A DNA stretch of 48,269 bases. Source: Clostridia bacterium. GTDB taxonomy: Bacteria > Bacillota > Clostridia > Oscillospirales > CAG-272. Location of the stretch: assembly GCA_900767415.1 (NCBI GenBank), contig CAAFYZ010000011.1, positions 1 through 48,269 on the forward strand. The letters are read 5' to 3'. Positions 33,954 to 42,310 of the stretch are shown in pieces; position 1 is the stretch's first letter, and the number at the start of each line of letters is the position of its first letter. Both the position numbers and the translations under genes were made by a program. A model generated the notes under the pieces. It did not search any database. It was not told the origin of the DNA and worked only from the letters and a program-made list of their open reading frames with translations.

Positions 33954-34934
33954 TTATCGTGCCAGAGAGACGGCTTTCTTCGTCGCGTTCTTGAATTCCG
34001 CGATGTCGATCGTGCATCCGCTGTACAGCGTGCTGTCGGCGGCAACCGTCTTGCCGTTCTTTTCTTCGGTCTGAATGTTGCCGACGCCGTCGCCGTTCAT
34101 CCCGACGGTAAAGTCGGCGAAGGACTTCGCCTGCAGGTACCATTCGGTCTTGCCGATGGCGGACATACCGTAATTTTCTTTCAGTTCACGCTTCGTGCCA
34201 TTGTAGGTTTTCGTCCCGATCGCACCCGTCGTGTCGAAGAGGATCTCGCCCTGCGCCGCGTCGATCACGGTGCCGAGGATCTTGTCGTCCGCGTCGAGAG
34301 CCGTCGCCGCGAGGGTCGTAAAGATCACCGCGCGTCCGTCCTTTTCTTCACTTGCCGCTGTAGAATCCGCGGCAGAGGTGCGGAAGGCGAGACCGAGTTT
34401 TGCCGGTTCGGCGGAGAGGGTCGTCTTCTGCGTGTCGGCGACCGCCTTCTTTACGGCAGAGAGCATATCGCCGATGTCGATCGTGCAGGTCGCGGTGAGT
34501 TTGTCATCCGTGCTGTAGACACCGCCGTTTTCTTCCTTCGTCGGGAGCATGGAGAGGTCACGCTTCGTCTTGCCGATAAGATACTCTTCGAGCGCGCGCA
34601 CTTCGACATACCATTCCGCCTTGGAGCCGGCGTTTGTCATGCCGTAGGCATTGCCGAGTTCCGCCTTCGTCTGGAAGGTCAGAGTGTCGAGCGGCGGCAG
34701 TTTACCGTCCGCCACGGAGAGCTTGTCCTGCGAGACGTCGATACGGCAGGCGACGATCTTCTCTTCGGGAGAGAGGACGACCGCGGCGGTCGTAACCGTC
34801 ATCGACGCCTTCCCGGTAGAGCCGTCAACGGTGGCAACCGTTCCCATACCGAGCGAGTAGGTTTTTTCACCGCCGCAGGCAACGAGCGAGAGGACGGTGG
34901 CACAGAGTAAAAGAGCAACCAGAATCTTTTTCAT
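33954..34934 (-). CDS. Lipoprotein with two similar domains, possible ApbE substrate
   Basis: This 326-aa lipoprotein (lipobox LVAC, C20) has two related halves. Each runs through 'YGM-T/S-x-x-G-K-x-EWY', a helix (LEEYLIGK / FADFTVGM), and an end motif: DDKLTATCTIDIGDM...AVKKAV in the first, ADSTLYSGCTIDIAEF...ATKKAV in the second. The end motif resembles the D-x-x-SGAT flavinylation motif of FMN-binding domains, where Thr carries FMN, but with Cys in place of Ala, and only partly kept in the first half. With apbE next door, covalent flavin attachment is a fair hypothesis. AAGGAACC precedes the ATG and a consensus promoter lies at 35016-35044. Other roles, such as ligand binding, cannot be excluded. 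Confidence 0.8.
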   Translation of the reverse strand: MKKILVALLLCATVLSLVACGGEKTYSLGMGTVATVDGSTGKASMTVTTAAVVLSPEEKIVACRIDVSQDKLSVADGKLPPLDTLTFQTKAELGNAYGMTNAGSKAEWYVEVRALEEYLIGKTKRDLSMLPTKEENGGVYSTDDKLTATCTIDIGDMLSAVKKAVADTQKTTLSAEPAKLGLAFRTSAADSTAASEEKDGRAVIFTTLAATALDADDKILGTVIDAAQGEILFDTTGAIGTKTYNGTKRELKENYGMSAIGKTEWYLQAKSFADFTVGMNGDGVGNIQTEEKNGKTVAADSTLYSGCTIDIAEFKNATKKAVSLAR

Positions 34935-35015
34935 CAGGGGTTCCTTCTTTCTTTGGATAAAAAAATAATAAAAATCGGTATCGGAAGTTCGGAATCTTTC
35001 CGACTTCCGCGTCTC

Positions 35016-35044
35016 ATTATACTCTGTTCTTCCCCTTTTGTCAA
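35016..35044 (-). promoter_or_regulatory. Promoter of the lipoprotein-apbE unit
   Basis: Minus-strand TTGACA (35044-35039), a 17-nt spacer and TATAAT (35021-35016). Confidence 0.85.
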
Positions 35045-35097
35045 TCTTTATCCGAAAGAGTTTTCATTTTCCCCGAAATTTCGTTAAATAATGAAAT

Positions 35098-35125
35098 CCG
35101 CCGCCCCGAATCTCCGGGGCGGCGG
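35098..35125 (-). terminator. Terminator of the GT2 gene
   Basis: CCGCCGCCCCG (35098-35108) pairs with CGGGGCGGCGG (35115-35125), followed on the minus strand by ATTTCATTATTT; it begins nine bases past the stop at 35134. Confidence 0.8.
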
Positions 35126-35133
35126 AGAAAAAG

Positions 35134-36408
35134 TCAGTCTTCTTTCGTTTTCCGGCACGGGAGATCTTCGACCGAGGTGACACTGTTATGTTCCACGGGG
35201 ACCCACTCCCGCTTTTTGAACACGGCGGCGAAGCAGGCGGGGAGATAAGAGATCATAAAGAGGGGGAAGGTGAAGACGCCGAGGATCTTTTTTCCCGTCG
35301 GGGCATGGATTTTTTTCCGTTCCGACACGGTCGCCACCAGTCCGTAGAAAAGAAGGAAGAGATAGCAGGCGAAAAGAAGCAGTCCCGTTTGCAAAAGCGT
35401 CGGGAAGAAGTCTCCCGTCACGGCACCGAGGATCAGGCAGACGGTGTTTGCCACGGTCGCGAGAAGGGAGAGAACATAAGCGGGTGCCATGCAGAACGAA
35501 AAGTCGTAAAAGGTGAGAAACCGCTTTGTGAAAATCTCGCGCAAGAGCCGCCGCCCGTAGCGGCGGAAGACCTGCATGCCCCCCTGCACCCAGCGGGTGC
35601 GCTGTCTGACGGACGCTTGGAAGGTCGCGGGTTGCTCGTCGAAAAATTCCGCCGTCGGGCAGTACCCGATGGTCTCGCCCGCAAGGGAGAGGTGCGCCGT
35701 CAGTTCCGCGTCTTCGGTGAGAAGATGGAAGGGGAAGCCCCCGCACGTCTCTTTGATCTCGCGGGAGAAGAGATAGCCGGTCCCCGAGACAAAACAGCAG
35801 GCACCGAGTTTTTGCCGCGAGCCGTTCAGATAGCGGGAGTCGCGGAGAAACCACAACCCACTGCCCGCGGAGAGCCAGCTGTCGCCGTAGTTCTGCGTGT
35901 TGCGGTAGGAGGTGACGACGCGATAGCCGTCCGAGAAGGTCTTGTTGATTTCGGTGAGGTAGTTCTGCGTGACGAGGTTGTCGGCGTCGAAGACGAGATA
36001 GGCGTCGTAATGTCCCTTCCCGTAGTCGCGGTCGATCGACGAGAGAAGAAAGTCGAGGACGTAGCCCTTGCCGAGGTGCTCGGTGTCCCGTCTCTCATAG
36101 ACGACGGCACCGTGCGCCGCGCCGACGCGGGCGGTGTCGTCGGTACAGTTGTCCGCTCCGATAAAAATATCGAACAGCTCGCGCGGGTAGTCCTGTGCGT
36201 TCAGACTGTCGATGAGATTCCCGATGACGCCCGCCTCGTTACGCGCCGCAATCAGAACGGCAAAGCGGTGGGGGACGGCTTCGGCTTTATGCGGGGGGTC
36301 TTTTTTGAAAAGAGCAACGAATATATAGAAGAACTGGTTGAAATAACAAAGGGCGAACAGACCCGCAATCGCGAGATTGAGGATCATCAGAAGGGTATGC
36401 GTCTGCAT
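35134..36408 (-). CDS. Membrane-bound family 2 glycosyltransferase
   Basis: This 424-aa integral membrane enzyme has one N-terminal helix (LLMILNLAIAGLFALCYF). A GT-A domain follows, with ARNEAGVIGNLIDSL, the nucleotide-binding VFDADN, LLTEDAEL and the processive-type QRTRWVQGG. Three or four C-terminal helices come last. The order matches synthases that add sugars to lipid or extend a surface polysaccharide. The polymer is unknown and no partner genes are adjacent. The ATG at 36408 follows AGAGGAC; the frame continues upstream through an AT-rich region without a ribosome binding site. A TACAAT box at 36442-36447 with no good -35 may be the promoter. A strong terminator follows. Confidence 0.88.
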   Translation of the reverse strand: MQTHTLLMILNLAIAGLFALCYFNQFFYIFVALFKKDPPHKAEAVPHRFAVLIAARNEAGVIGNLIDSLNAQDYPRELFDIFIGADNCTDDTARVGAAHGAVVYERRDTEHLGKGYVLDFLLSSIDRDYGKGHYDAYLVFDADNLVTQNYLTEINKTFSDGYRVVTSYRNTQNYGDSWLSAGSGLWFLRDSRYLNGSRQKLGACCFVSGTGYLFSREIKETCGGFPFHLLTEDAELTAHLSLAGETIGYCPTAEFFDEQPATFQASVRQRTRWVQGGMQVFRRYGRRLLREIFTKRFLTFYDFSFCMAPAYVLSLLATVANTVCLILGAVTGDFFPTLLQTGLLLFACYLFLLFYGLVATVSERKKIHAPTGKKILGVFTFPLFMISYLPACFAAVFKKREWVPVEHNSVTSVEDLPCRKTKED

Positions 36409-36684
36409 GGTAAGTCCTCTTTGGGAAAAGAATTTTCCTTTATTGTAACAGATAAGAGAGAAAAAAGGAAGGGAAAAGCGAGAGAATTTATAATTTTTCA
36501 TGTTTGGAAAGGGATTTTGCTCCGTTTTTACACTCCGGATTTTTGAAAAAACGGAATTTTCGCAAATCTTTTTCATTTTCAAAAGAATTTTCATAAAAAC
36601 ATGAGTTTTCAAAAGAGAATTTTGCGTTTTCGCAAATTTCAAAACGATTTTCGAAGCAAATTTCAAAACAAATTTGCGAAAAAC

Positions 36685-36713
36685 TTGACAGCGCGCGGCG
36701 CGCGTGATACAAT
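36685..36713 (+). promoter_or_regulatory. mntP promoter with palindromic spacer
   Basis: TTGACA (36685-36690), a 17-nt spacer and TACAAT (36708-36713). The spacer begins GCGCGCGGCGCGC (36691-36703), a palindrome around one G, which would be a natural operator site. Confidence 0.75.
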
Positions 36714-36812
36714 ACCTTCTGTTACCTCTCTGACGGGCACCCCGGCACAATGTGGTTTGCACGGGCTTTTCCATTCTTTTTATGCCGCTTTCGCGGCGGG
36801 ACGGAGACTTTT
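36714..36812 (+). promoter_or_regulatory. Possibly structured leader of mntP
   Basis: About 95 nt lie between promoter and start codon. GACGGGCACCCCGGCACAAT and the nearby TTTGCACGGGC can pair in part, and GCCGCTTTCGCGGC (36784-36797) forms a hairpin just ahead of GGACGGAG, the ribosome binding site. mntP genes are often under a Mn2+ riboswitch (yybP-ykoY), but I do not see that class's GGGGAGUA core. It is therefore an unclassified candidate. Confidence 0.4.
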
Positions 36813-37382
36813 ATGGGACTTGCGGAATTGATTTTGCTTGCCGTCGCACTGTCGATGGACGCGTTTGCCGTTGCGGTATGCAAGGGACTTGCCACCGAAA
36901 AGGCGACATGGCGGCAGATGGCGACCGTCGGGGCGTGGTTCGGCGGATTTCAGGCATGGATGCCGCTTGTCGGCTATTTTCTCGGCTCGGCCTTCGCGCA
37001 GTATATCACGGCGTTCGACCATTGGATCGCGTTTGCCCTTCTTTTCCTCATCGGGGGGAACATGATCCGCGAGGCGTTTTCCGAAGAGGAAGAGACGAGC
37101 GCGTCTTTTGCCTTCGGCGTGATGCTGACGATGGCGGTCGCCACCAGCATCGACGCCCTCGCAGTCGGGATCGCGATGGCGATGGAGCCGCCCGCGATCG
37201 GGATTTTCCCCGCCGTCCTGATGATCGGGTGCGTGACCTTCCTTCTTTCCGCGCTCGGATTCCGTGCGGGAAATTTCTTCGGTGCGAAGTACAGGGCGCG
37301 GGCAGAGATTGTCGGTGGCGTGATTCTGATTCTCCTCGGCACGAAGATTTTGCTCGAGCATCTCGGGGTAATTTCCTTCTGA
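36813..37382 (+). CDS. mntP: Manganese efflux pump MntP
   Basis: This 189-aa protein has six predicted membrane helices in two repeated halves. The conserved ALSMDAFAVAVCKGL and TSIDALAVGIAM hold the metal-binding Asp residues of MntP (YebN), which exports Mn2+. Length and motif spacing are typical. I start at the ATG at 36813 with GGACGGAG seven bases upstream; an in-frame ATG 21 codons earlier lies within the leader and adds residues not found in the family. It has its own promoter with a GC palindrome and a leader that may respond to metal. It is convergent with the VTT-domain genes across a terminator. Confidence 0.93.
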   Translation: MGLAELILLAVALSMDAFAVAVCKGLATEKATWRQMATVGAWFGGFQAWMPLVGYFLGSAFAQYITAFDHWIAFALLFLIGGNMIREAFSEEEETSASFAFGVMLTMAVATSIDALAVGIAMAMEPPAIGIFPAVLMIGCVTFLLSALGFRAGNFFGAKYRARAEIVGGVILILLGTKILLEHLGVISF

Positions 37383-37410
37383 ACTCATAAAAATGTAAAG
37401 AAAAGTAAGA

Positions 37411-37446
37411 AAAAGCGAACCGATTTTTGTCGGCTCGCTTATTTTA
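37411..37446. terminator. Terminator between mntP and the VTT gene
   Basis: AAGCGAACCGA and TCGGCTCGCTT pair with one mismatch around TTTTTG; A-runs on the left and ATTTTAT on the right serve both strands. Confidence 0.75.
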
Positions 37447-37453
37447 TACGGTT

Positions 37454-38227
37454 TTATCGGATTTTGTCGGCGGTGACTTTTTCTTCTTCCGGCGAAAGGA
37501 TTTCCGCCGCGGCGAGCGTGCCTTCTTCCCTTTCTTCCCCCGTCGCACCGTCCTCCTTTTTTTCGTGCGCCTTTCTCTTTTTGCGGAAGACGAGCAGGGA
37601 GATGACGAGCATGACGGTGTCGAGACCGAAGAAGATCATTGCCACGGGCGACAGCTCCGAGGCGGAGAGGGTAGAGCCGAGGATCGTATAACAGACCGTC
37701 AGCGAGAGTTTTCCGAGGACGCTCGCCGCGAGGTAGGGAAGGTAGGGCATCCCGATGTTGCCGAAGAAGATGCTGAGCATCTCGCTCTGCACCCCCGCAA
37801 GACGGAGGGAGAAGCAGAGGGGGAAGAGGTCGGATTCTTTCCCGGTATAGAACTTTGAGAGCAGGCGGTTGCTCCGCACCTTTTCCATGACGTCCTCCCG
37901 CTTGGCACTCTTGCCGGTCAGATAGGGGATCGTCACGCAGAGGGCGGTGCCGAAGATATTGATGACGAGCGCGGGGAGAAAGCCGAAGACCAACCCCGTG
38001 ACGGTGGTCAAAAGACTGTACGGGAGGACGACCAGCACCCCCTTCAGCGCGAACAGACCGAGGATCACCGGCACGGCGACCGTATTGTGCGCACGGACGA
38101 AGGCGACGAGACTCGCCGTCCCGGGCTTCCCGTTCAGCAGAATATAGAGGAGTCCCGCGAGCGTACAGCAGAACGTGACGGCGGCGGGCAGATATCGAAG
38201 AATGGTTTTCGCCTTCGGAAGTTTCAT
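37454..38227 (-). CDS. TVP38/TMEM64-type VTT-domain membrane protein, copy 2
   Basis: This 257-aa protein has about six membrane helices and the VTT (SNARE-associated/DedA-like) core: FALKGVLVVLPYSLLTTVTGLVFG, a re-entrant-loop-like FGTALCVTIPYLTGK, and FPLCFSLRLAGVQSEMLSIFFGNIGMPYLPYL. The family includes lipid scramblases and undecaprenyl-phosphate carriers; the substrate here is unknown. The C-terminal tail is about 50 residues, acidic and disordered (EEREEGTLAAAEILSPEEEK). AAAGGAGAC precedes the ATG at 38227. It is a tandem paralogue of the next gene upstream, 91 bases away and in the same direction, so both are probably transcribed together. Confidence 0.85.
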   Translation of the reverse strand: MKLPKAKTILRYLPAAVTFCCTLAGLLYILLNGKPGTASLVAFVRAHNTVAVPVILGLFALKGVLVVLPYSLLTTVTGLVFGFLPALVINIFGTALCVTIPYLTGKSAKREDVMEKVRSNRLLSKFYTGKESDLFPLCFSLRLAGVQSEMLSIFFGNIGMPYLPYLAASVLGKLSLTVCYTILGSTLSASELSPVAMIFFGLDTVMLVISLLVFRKKRKAHEKKEDGATGEEREEGTLAAAEILSPEEEKVTADKIR

Positions 38228-38318
38228 CGGCGTCTCCTTTTCTTTGTTTGCATACACTGTTATTTTACATGATTTTTTGAAAAGAAGCAAGAGTTTTTTT
38301 GTAAAGTGTCGGCTCGGC

Positions 38319-39068
38319 TCACAGTTTGTCCGTCGGCGCGCCCCCGTCGGGCGGCGGCAGGGTGTCCCCTCCCTCGTCTGCGGGCGCGGGTTCCGCTCCG
38401 TCCTTCTTTTCCTTTTCTTTGATCTTTTTGCGGTAGAAGAAGACGGTGAAGAAGAGGATCGCGGTGTCCAGTCCGAAGAAAATCAGCGAGATCGGAGAGA
38501 GGCGGGAGACGGTGGCACCGAGGACGGTATAACAGAGGAGCGTGGAGAACATCCCGAGAAGACTCGCGCCGAGGAAGGGGAGATAGGGCATACCGAGAGA
38601 GCCGAAGAGCAGACCGAGCACCTCGCTCTGTATCCCGACGGTACGGAGGACAAAACAGAGGGGGAAAAGTCCCATCTTCCCTTCGACATAATATTTTCGG
38701 AGTTTTTTGTTACCACGGATTTTTGCGAGGACGTCTTCGCTTTTTGCGGCTTTTCCCGCGAGGTAGGGGATCGTGACGCAGATCACCGTGCCGAAAAGGT
38801 TGATGAGAAGGGCGGGAACAAAATCGAAGAGAAGACCCGTGAGCGTGACGATCCAACTGTACGGCAGTACCGCCGAGATCCCCTTCGCGGCGAAGAGGGC
38901 GAGCAGGATCAGCACGGCGACGGTGCTGTGCGCACGGATAAAGGCGAGTGCCCCGTCGATGTCCGGGATGCCGCGACAGAGAAAATAAACGACGCTCCCG
39001 AGCATGAGAAGGAGCATGAGCGCGGCGGGCAGCCGACGCAAAAGATTCTTTTTTTCGGGGAACTTCAT
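38319..39068 (-). CDS. TVP38/TMEM64-type VTT-domain membrane protein, copy 1
   Basis: This 249-aa membrane protein is a paralogue of the neighbour at 37454-38227. They share AFIRAHSTVAV / AFVRAHNTVAV, VLPYSWIVTLTGLL / VLPYSLLTTVTGLV, CVTIPYLAGKAAKSEDV / CVTIPYLTGKSAKREDV and the FGLDTA end of the last helix. It too carries a charged tail, here Pro- and Asp-rich (DGAEPAPADEGGD). AAAGGAGAAAC precedes the ATG. The second half of the loop differs (LRTVGIQSEVLG versus LRLAGVQSEMLS). The tandem copies suggest either a heteromer or split specificity, which is inference. No promoter was clear. Confidence 0.85.
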   Translation of the reverse strand: MKFPEKKNLLRRLPAALMLLLMLGSVVYFLCRGIPDIDGALAFIRAHSTVAVLILLALFAAKGISAVLPYSWIVTLTGLLFDFVPALLINLFGTVICVTIPYLAGKAAKSEDVLAKIRGNKKLRKYYVEGKMGLFPLCFVLRTVGIQSEVLGLLFGSLGMPYLPFLGASLLGMFSTLLCYTVLGATVSRLSPISLIFFGLDTAILFFTVFFYRKKIKEKEKKDGAEPAPADEGGDTLPPPDGGAPTDKL

Positions 39069-39227
39069 GTTTCTCCTTTCCGCCGCACGGCATAAAGACG
39101 GTGTGTCGAAAGTTTTTGGCGCGGAGCGAAAAAACGCCTCACGGTGCTCTCAAAAAGTATTTTACACGAAAACCGACGCGGAAACAAGATATTTTTTTGA
39201 AAAAGCGGCGTTTTTTCGCTTTTCCTC

Positions 39228-39256
39228 TTGTATTTTCCGCAAAAATCATGTATAAT
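39228..39256 (+). promoter_or_regulatory. Promoter of the 142-aa tail-anchored protein gene
   Basis: TTGTAT (39228-39233), a 17-nt spacer and TATAAT (39251-39256). Confidence 0.75.
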
Positions 39257-39317
39257 GGTAAAAACGAGGTGCCCTTGCGATGGGCAACGGAAAGTAAAAA
39301 GAAGGAACGGCGTCATC

Positions 39318-39746
39318 ATGTCAAGAAAGCTGAATGAACAGTTTTTCAAGGAATATCTTCTCCTTGAAAAAGAATGTCGCAAAAAATTTGATGTCGAGAT
39401 CGGCGGGATCCGCAAATACATCGACCGCTTCGACAGCTTTCAGTTTCTGCCCGAGAGAGACGAGGTAGAGACCGCGCTCTGTCGGTACAGCGAGCTGTAT
39501 TATAAGTTCGCGAATCACCCGGACGCACTGGAAAAGAACGACGCGCTGAAACCTTCCGATATCAAGTGGGTGCGCGACTTCACCGGCCGCGTGCGCACGC
39601 AGACCGACCCGATCTCCCTCTACCTCAAGAAGGCGGAGCGTTATTTCCGCAGGAAGAAACTCAAGAAGATTCTCATGATCTCCCTCTTCGTTCTGATCGC
39701 CCTTGCCGCCGCCGCGGTGACGGTCTACTTCACACAGTTCCGATAA
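39318..39746 (+). CDS. 142-aa tail-anchored protein of unknown function
   Basis: The protein has a soluble, charged and mostly helical body (FKEYLLLEKECRKKFDVEIGG, shown only as LLLEKECRKKF and similar segments; YSELYYKFANHPDALEKNDAL) and a single C-terminal membrane helix (ILMISLFVLIALAAAAVTVYF) followed by a short tail. It probably faces the cytoplasm. No family is recognised. AAGGAAC lies about ten bases before the ATG. The longer upstream frame covers the promoter, so I start at 39318. It is monocistronic, with its own promoter and a perfect terminator at 39760-39802. Confidence 0.75.
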   Translation: MSRKLNEQFFKEYLLLEKECRKKFDVEIGGIRKYIDRFDSFQFLPERDEVETALCRYSELYYKFANHPDALEKNDALKPSDIKWVRDFTGRVRTQTDPISLYLKKAERYFRRKKLKKILMISLFVLIALAAAAVTVYFTQFR

Positions 39747-39759
39747 TTATGCCGAATTT

Positions 39760-39802
39760 CACGGGCGCCGCGGAAAAATCCGCGGCGCCCGTGCTTTCTC
39801 TT
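39760..39802 (+). terminator. Strong rho-independent terminator
   Basis: CACGGGCGCCGCGGA (39760-39774) is exactly complementary to 39779-39793 around four A's, followed by CTTTCTCTTTTT. Confidence 0.92.
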
Positions 39803-39810
39803 TTTGAATA

Positions 39811-39828
39811 TTGCAAGATTCTTATAGT
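39811..39828 (-). repeat. Inverted third copy of the 18-bp ACTATAA...TTGCAA motif
   Basis: The reverse complement is ACTATAAGAATCTTGCAA, which matches the copy at 9422-9439 at 17 of 18 positions. It lies between a terminator and the promoter of the second GH2 gene. Confidence 0.55.
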
Positions 39829-39846
39829 TTTTGCAAAATCTTCGGA

Positions 39847-39875
39847 TTGACAGGCGCGGCGACATATGGTAGAAT
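39847..39875 (+). promoter_or_regulatory. Promoter of the second GH2 gene
   Basis: TTGACA (39847-39852), a 17-nt spacer and TAGAAT (39870-39875), about 38 bases before the start codon. Confidence 0.8.
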
Positions 39876-39912
39876 GAACACAGAATACCGAATCCGAGAG
39901 GAGAACCGATTC

Positions 39913-42288
39913 ATGAAAAGACAGAGAATTTCCGACGGCTGGATGCGCAGCGTCAACAAGGGCGCCGAGAGGCGGGTCGATCTGCCCGACGATTTCGTCA
40001 TCACCCTGCCGAGAGTCCCGTCGCAGTGCGACGGGTACGCGGGATTTTATCCGACCGCCGACGGGGTTTATCATAAATATATCGGGGTGTCGGAAAAGAC
40101 GCGCCACCTTCTTCTGGACATCGAGGGCGCGTATCAGGAGGCGACCGTCTCCTGGAACGGCGAGGTGCTCGCCGTGCACCATCACGGGTACACACCCTTT
40201 CTTGTGAATCCGGACGCCGCCCTTCGCCGCGGGGAGAACAACCTCATCAAGATCGAGGTTCTCTCTTCCCACCTCTCTACCCGCTGGTACGCGGGCGGAG
40301 GACTTTACCGCGATGTGTATCTGTGGGAAGGAGGCGCGGTGCGCGTCGAGCCGTGGGATCTCTTCGTCACGACAAGAGAGGCGGACGCCGCGCATGCGGT
40401 GATCGACGCCGATATGAAGATCCTCGCCGACTTTGATGGCGAGGTGCTCGCACATGCCGAGATCCTCGACGCCGAGGGGAAGAGGGTCGCCCGGGAAGAG
40501 GTGTGCGTGTCCCTTTCCGAGGGGGAGAAGACGCCCTGTCGGCTGACCCTCGAAGTGCGGGAGCCCGCTCTCTGGAGCGACGGGACGCCCTATCTTTACA
40601 CGATGAAAATCACGCTGACCTCCCCCGAAGGGGAAGTCTATGATACCGCGTCGACCGATTTCGGCATCCGCACGATCTCGTTTGACGCCGCCCATGGCTT
40701 TCGCGTCAACGGAAAGAGTGTCAAGTTGCGCGGCGGCTGTATGCACCACACGCACGGCGCGCTCGGCGCGGCGGACTTCGTCACCGCGGTGGAGCGACAG
40801 CTCCGCGGGCTGAAGGCGGCGGGCTTCAACGCGATCCGCTCTTCGCACAATCCGCCCTCCGAGACTCTGCTTACCCTCTGCGATAAGATCGGCTTCTATC
40901 TGATGGACGAGGCGTTTGACATGTGGCGCATGCCGAAGAGCCGCGCCGATTATCATCTGCACTTTGACGCCTGCTTTCGGGAGGACATCGCGGCGATGGT
41001 ACTCCATGCGAGAAATCATCCGTCGGTCATCTCCTATTCAATCGGCAACGAGATCCGCGAATGCGACGGCACCTCGGGCGGCTACGCGCTCTCCCGTCTC
41101 CTCTCGGACGAAATCCGGAAGTATGACAGGACACGCCCCGTCACCGCCGCCGTGTGCGGCGTCTATGAGTCCCCGCGGGCGGACGCACCGGAAGATTATG
41201 CAAAATCATTCATGAAGGGCTACACCGACATCGGCAGAGGAGAGAGGCCGGGCGTCTTCGGAGAGGACAGCTGGCTTGCCCGCACCGAGCAGTTCATGGA
41301 GCCACTCGATATTGTCGGTTACAACTATAAGCACTACCGCTATGCGTACGATCACGAAAAATTCCCCGACCGCGTGATCTGGGGCTCGGAGACATGGGCG
41401 CTCACCTTTTACGATTCCTGGCGTCTTGTCGAAAAGTATCCCCATGTGATCGGCGACTTCTGCTGGACCTGCTACGACTCGCTCGGCGAGAACGGCACGG
41501 GGCGCTCTCTCTGGGCGCGGGAGGGCAGAGTCGACGGCATCTCGGTCGCGGGATATGAGTGGATCAGCTGTTTTCAGGGAGATTTCGATCTCGCGGGCTT
41601 CCGCCGCCCGCAGTCCTATTTCCGCGAGGCGATCTGGCGCGGGGCAAAGGACGCCGTGGCGAAGATTTTCACCACGCACCCCGAGCATACGGGCGAGGGC
41701 TTTACGGGAACGGGATGGCATTGGTACGATGTGCACGAGAGCTGGACTTTTGACGACCGCTATCTCGGTGGCCCCACGAAGGCGGAGATTTATACAACTG
41801 CGGACGCCGTCCGCTGGTACCTGAACGGCAGAGCCGTCGGAGAGAGTGTGCCGGAAGGGGCGATCGCCTCGATCCTTCTGCCCTACGAGCGGGGGACGCT
41901 CGAGGCGGCGCTGATCGTGAACGGGGAAGAAGTGAAGCGCGCGACACTCAGGACGACAGGGGAGGCATGCGACTTTGCCCTCGCGGCGGAGAAGAGCGAA
42001 ATCGCGGCGGACAACCGCGACCTCTGCTATGTCACGGTGCGTATCACCGACGGGGCGGGTGCTCCCGTCACGGTGAGTGGAATTCACCTCTCGGCGCTCG
42101 TCACGGGCGGAGAACTCCTCGGACTCTTCAGCGGCGACCCGAAGGCGAAGGATCCGATTGCCTCGGGCGAATGCGACACCTTCGACGGCACCGCCGTCGC
42201 CGTCCTCCGCACGGATCGCGCGGGCACGGTCACCCTGACCGTAAAAGCCCTTGGCAAAGAACACAGCGTTTCCGTCTTTGCAAAATAA
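39913..42288 (+). CDS. Glycoside hydrolase family 2, beta-galactosidase-like
   Basis: This 791-aa enzyme has a GH2 sugar-binding domain (LLDIEGAYQEATVSWNGEVL), an Ig-like domain, a TIM barrel starting FRVNGKSVKLRGGCMHHTHG and FNAIRSSHNPPSETLL, and a C-terminal Ig-like/DUF4982-type part (KAEIYTTADAVRWYLNG). The predicted acid/base is E380 in SIGNEIRE and the nucleophile E493 in WGSETWAL. No signal peptide, so cytoplasmic, acting on imported beta-galactosides or related glycosides. It belongs to the branch whose members lack the small C-terminal beta-sandwich of LacZ. GAGGAG precedes the ATG at 39913. A terminator follows, and a sugar-isomerase-like gene converges from the right. The exact sugar is uncertain. 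Confidence 0.9.
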   Translation: MKRQRISDGWMRSVNKGAERRVDLPDDFVITLPRVPSQCDGYAGFYPTADGVYHKYIGVSEKTRHLLLDIEGAYQEATVSWNGEVLAVHHHGYTPFLVNPDAALRRGENNLIKIEVLSSHLSTRWYAGGGLYRDVYLWEGGAVRVEPWDLFVTTREADAAHAVIDADMKILADFDGEVLAHAEILDAEGKRVAREEVCVSLSEGEKTPCRLTLEVREPALWSDGTPYLYTMKITLTSPEGEVYDTASTDFGIRTISFDAAHGFRVNGKSVKLRGGCMHHTHGALGAADFVTAVERQLRGLKAAGFNAIRSSHNPPSETLLTLCDKIGFYLMDEAFDMWRMPKSRADYHLHFDACFREDIAAMVLHARNHPSVISYSIGNEIRECDGTSGGYALSRLLSDEIRKYDRTRPVTAAVCGVYESPRADAPEDYAKSFMKGYTDIGRGERPGVFGEDSWLARTEQFMEPLDIVGYNYKHYRYAYDHEKFPDRVIWGSETWALTFYDSWRLVEKYPHVIGDFCWTCYDSLGENGTGRSLWAREGRVDGISVAGYEWISCFQGDFDLAGFRRPQSYFREAIWRGAKDAVAKIFTTHPEHTGEGFTGTGWHWYDVHESWTFDDRYLGGPTKAEIYTTADAVRWYLNGRAVGESVPEGAIASILLPYERGTLEAALIVNGEEVKRATLRTTGEACDFALAAEKSEIAADNRDLCYVTVRITDGAGAPVTVSGIHLSALVTGGELLGLFSGDPKAKDPIASGECDTFDGTAVAVLRTDRAGTVTLTVKALGKEHSVSVFAK

Positions 42289-42310
42289 CAAATTGCAAAT
42301 AATAATTTAC

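Noticed and set aside
36714..36812. yybP-ykoY Mn2+ riboswitch
   Set aside because: The expected GGGGAGUA core and its partner stem are not visible, so I list it only as an unclassified leader.
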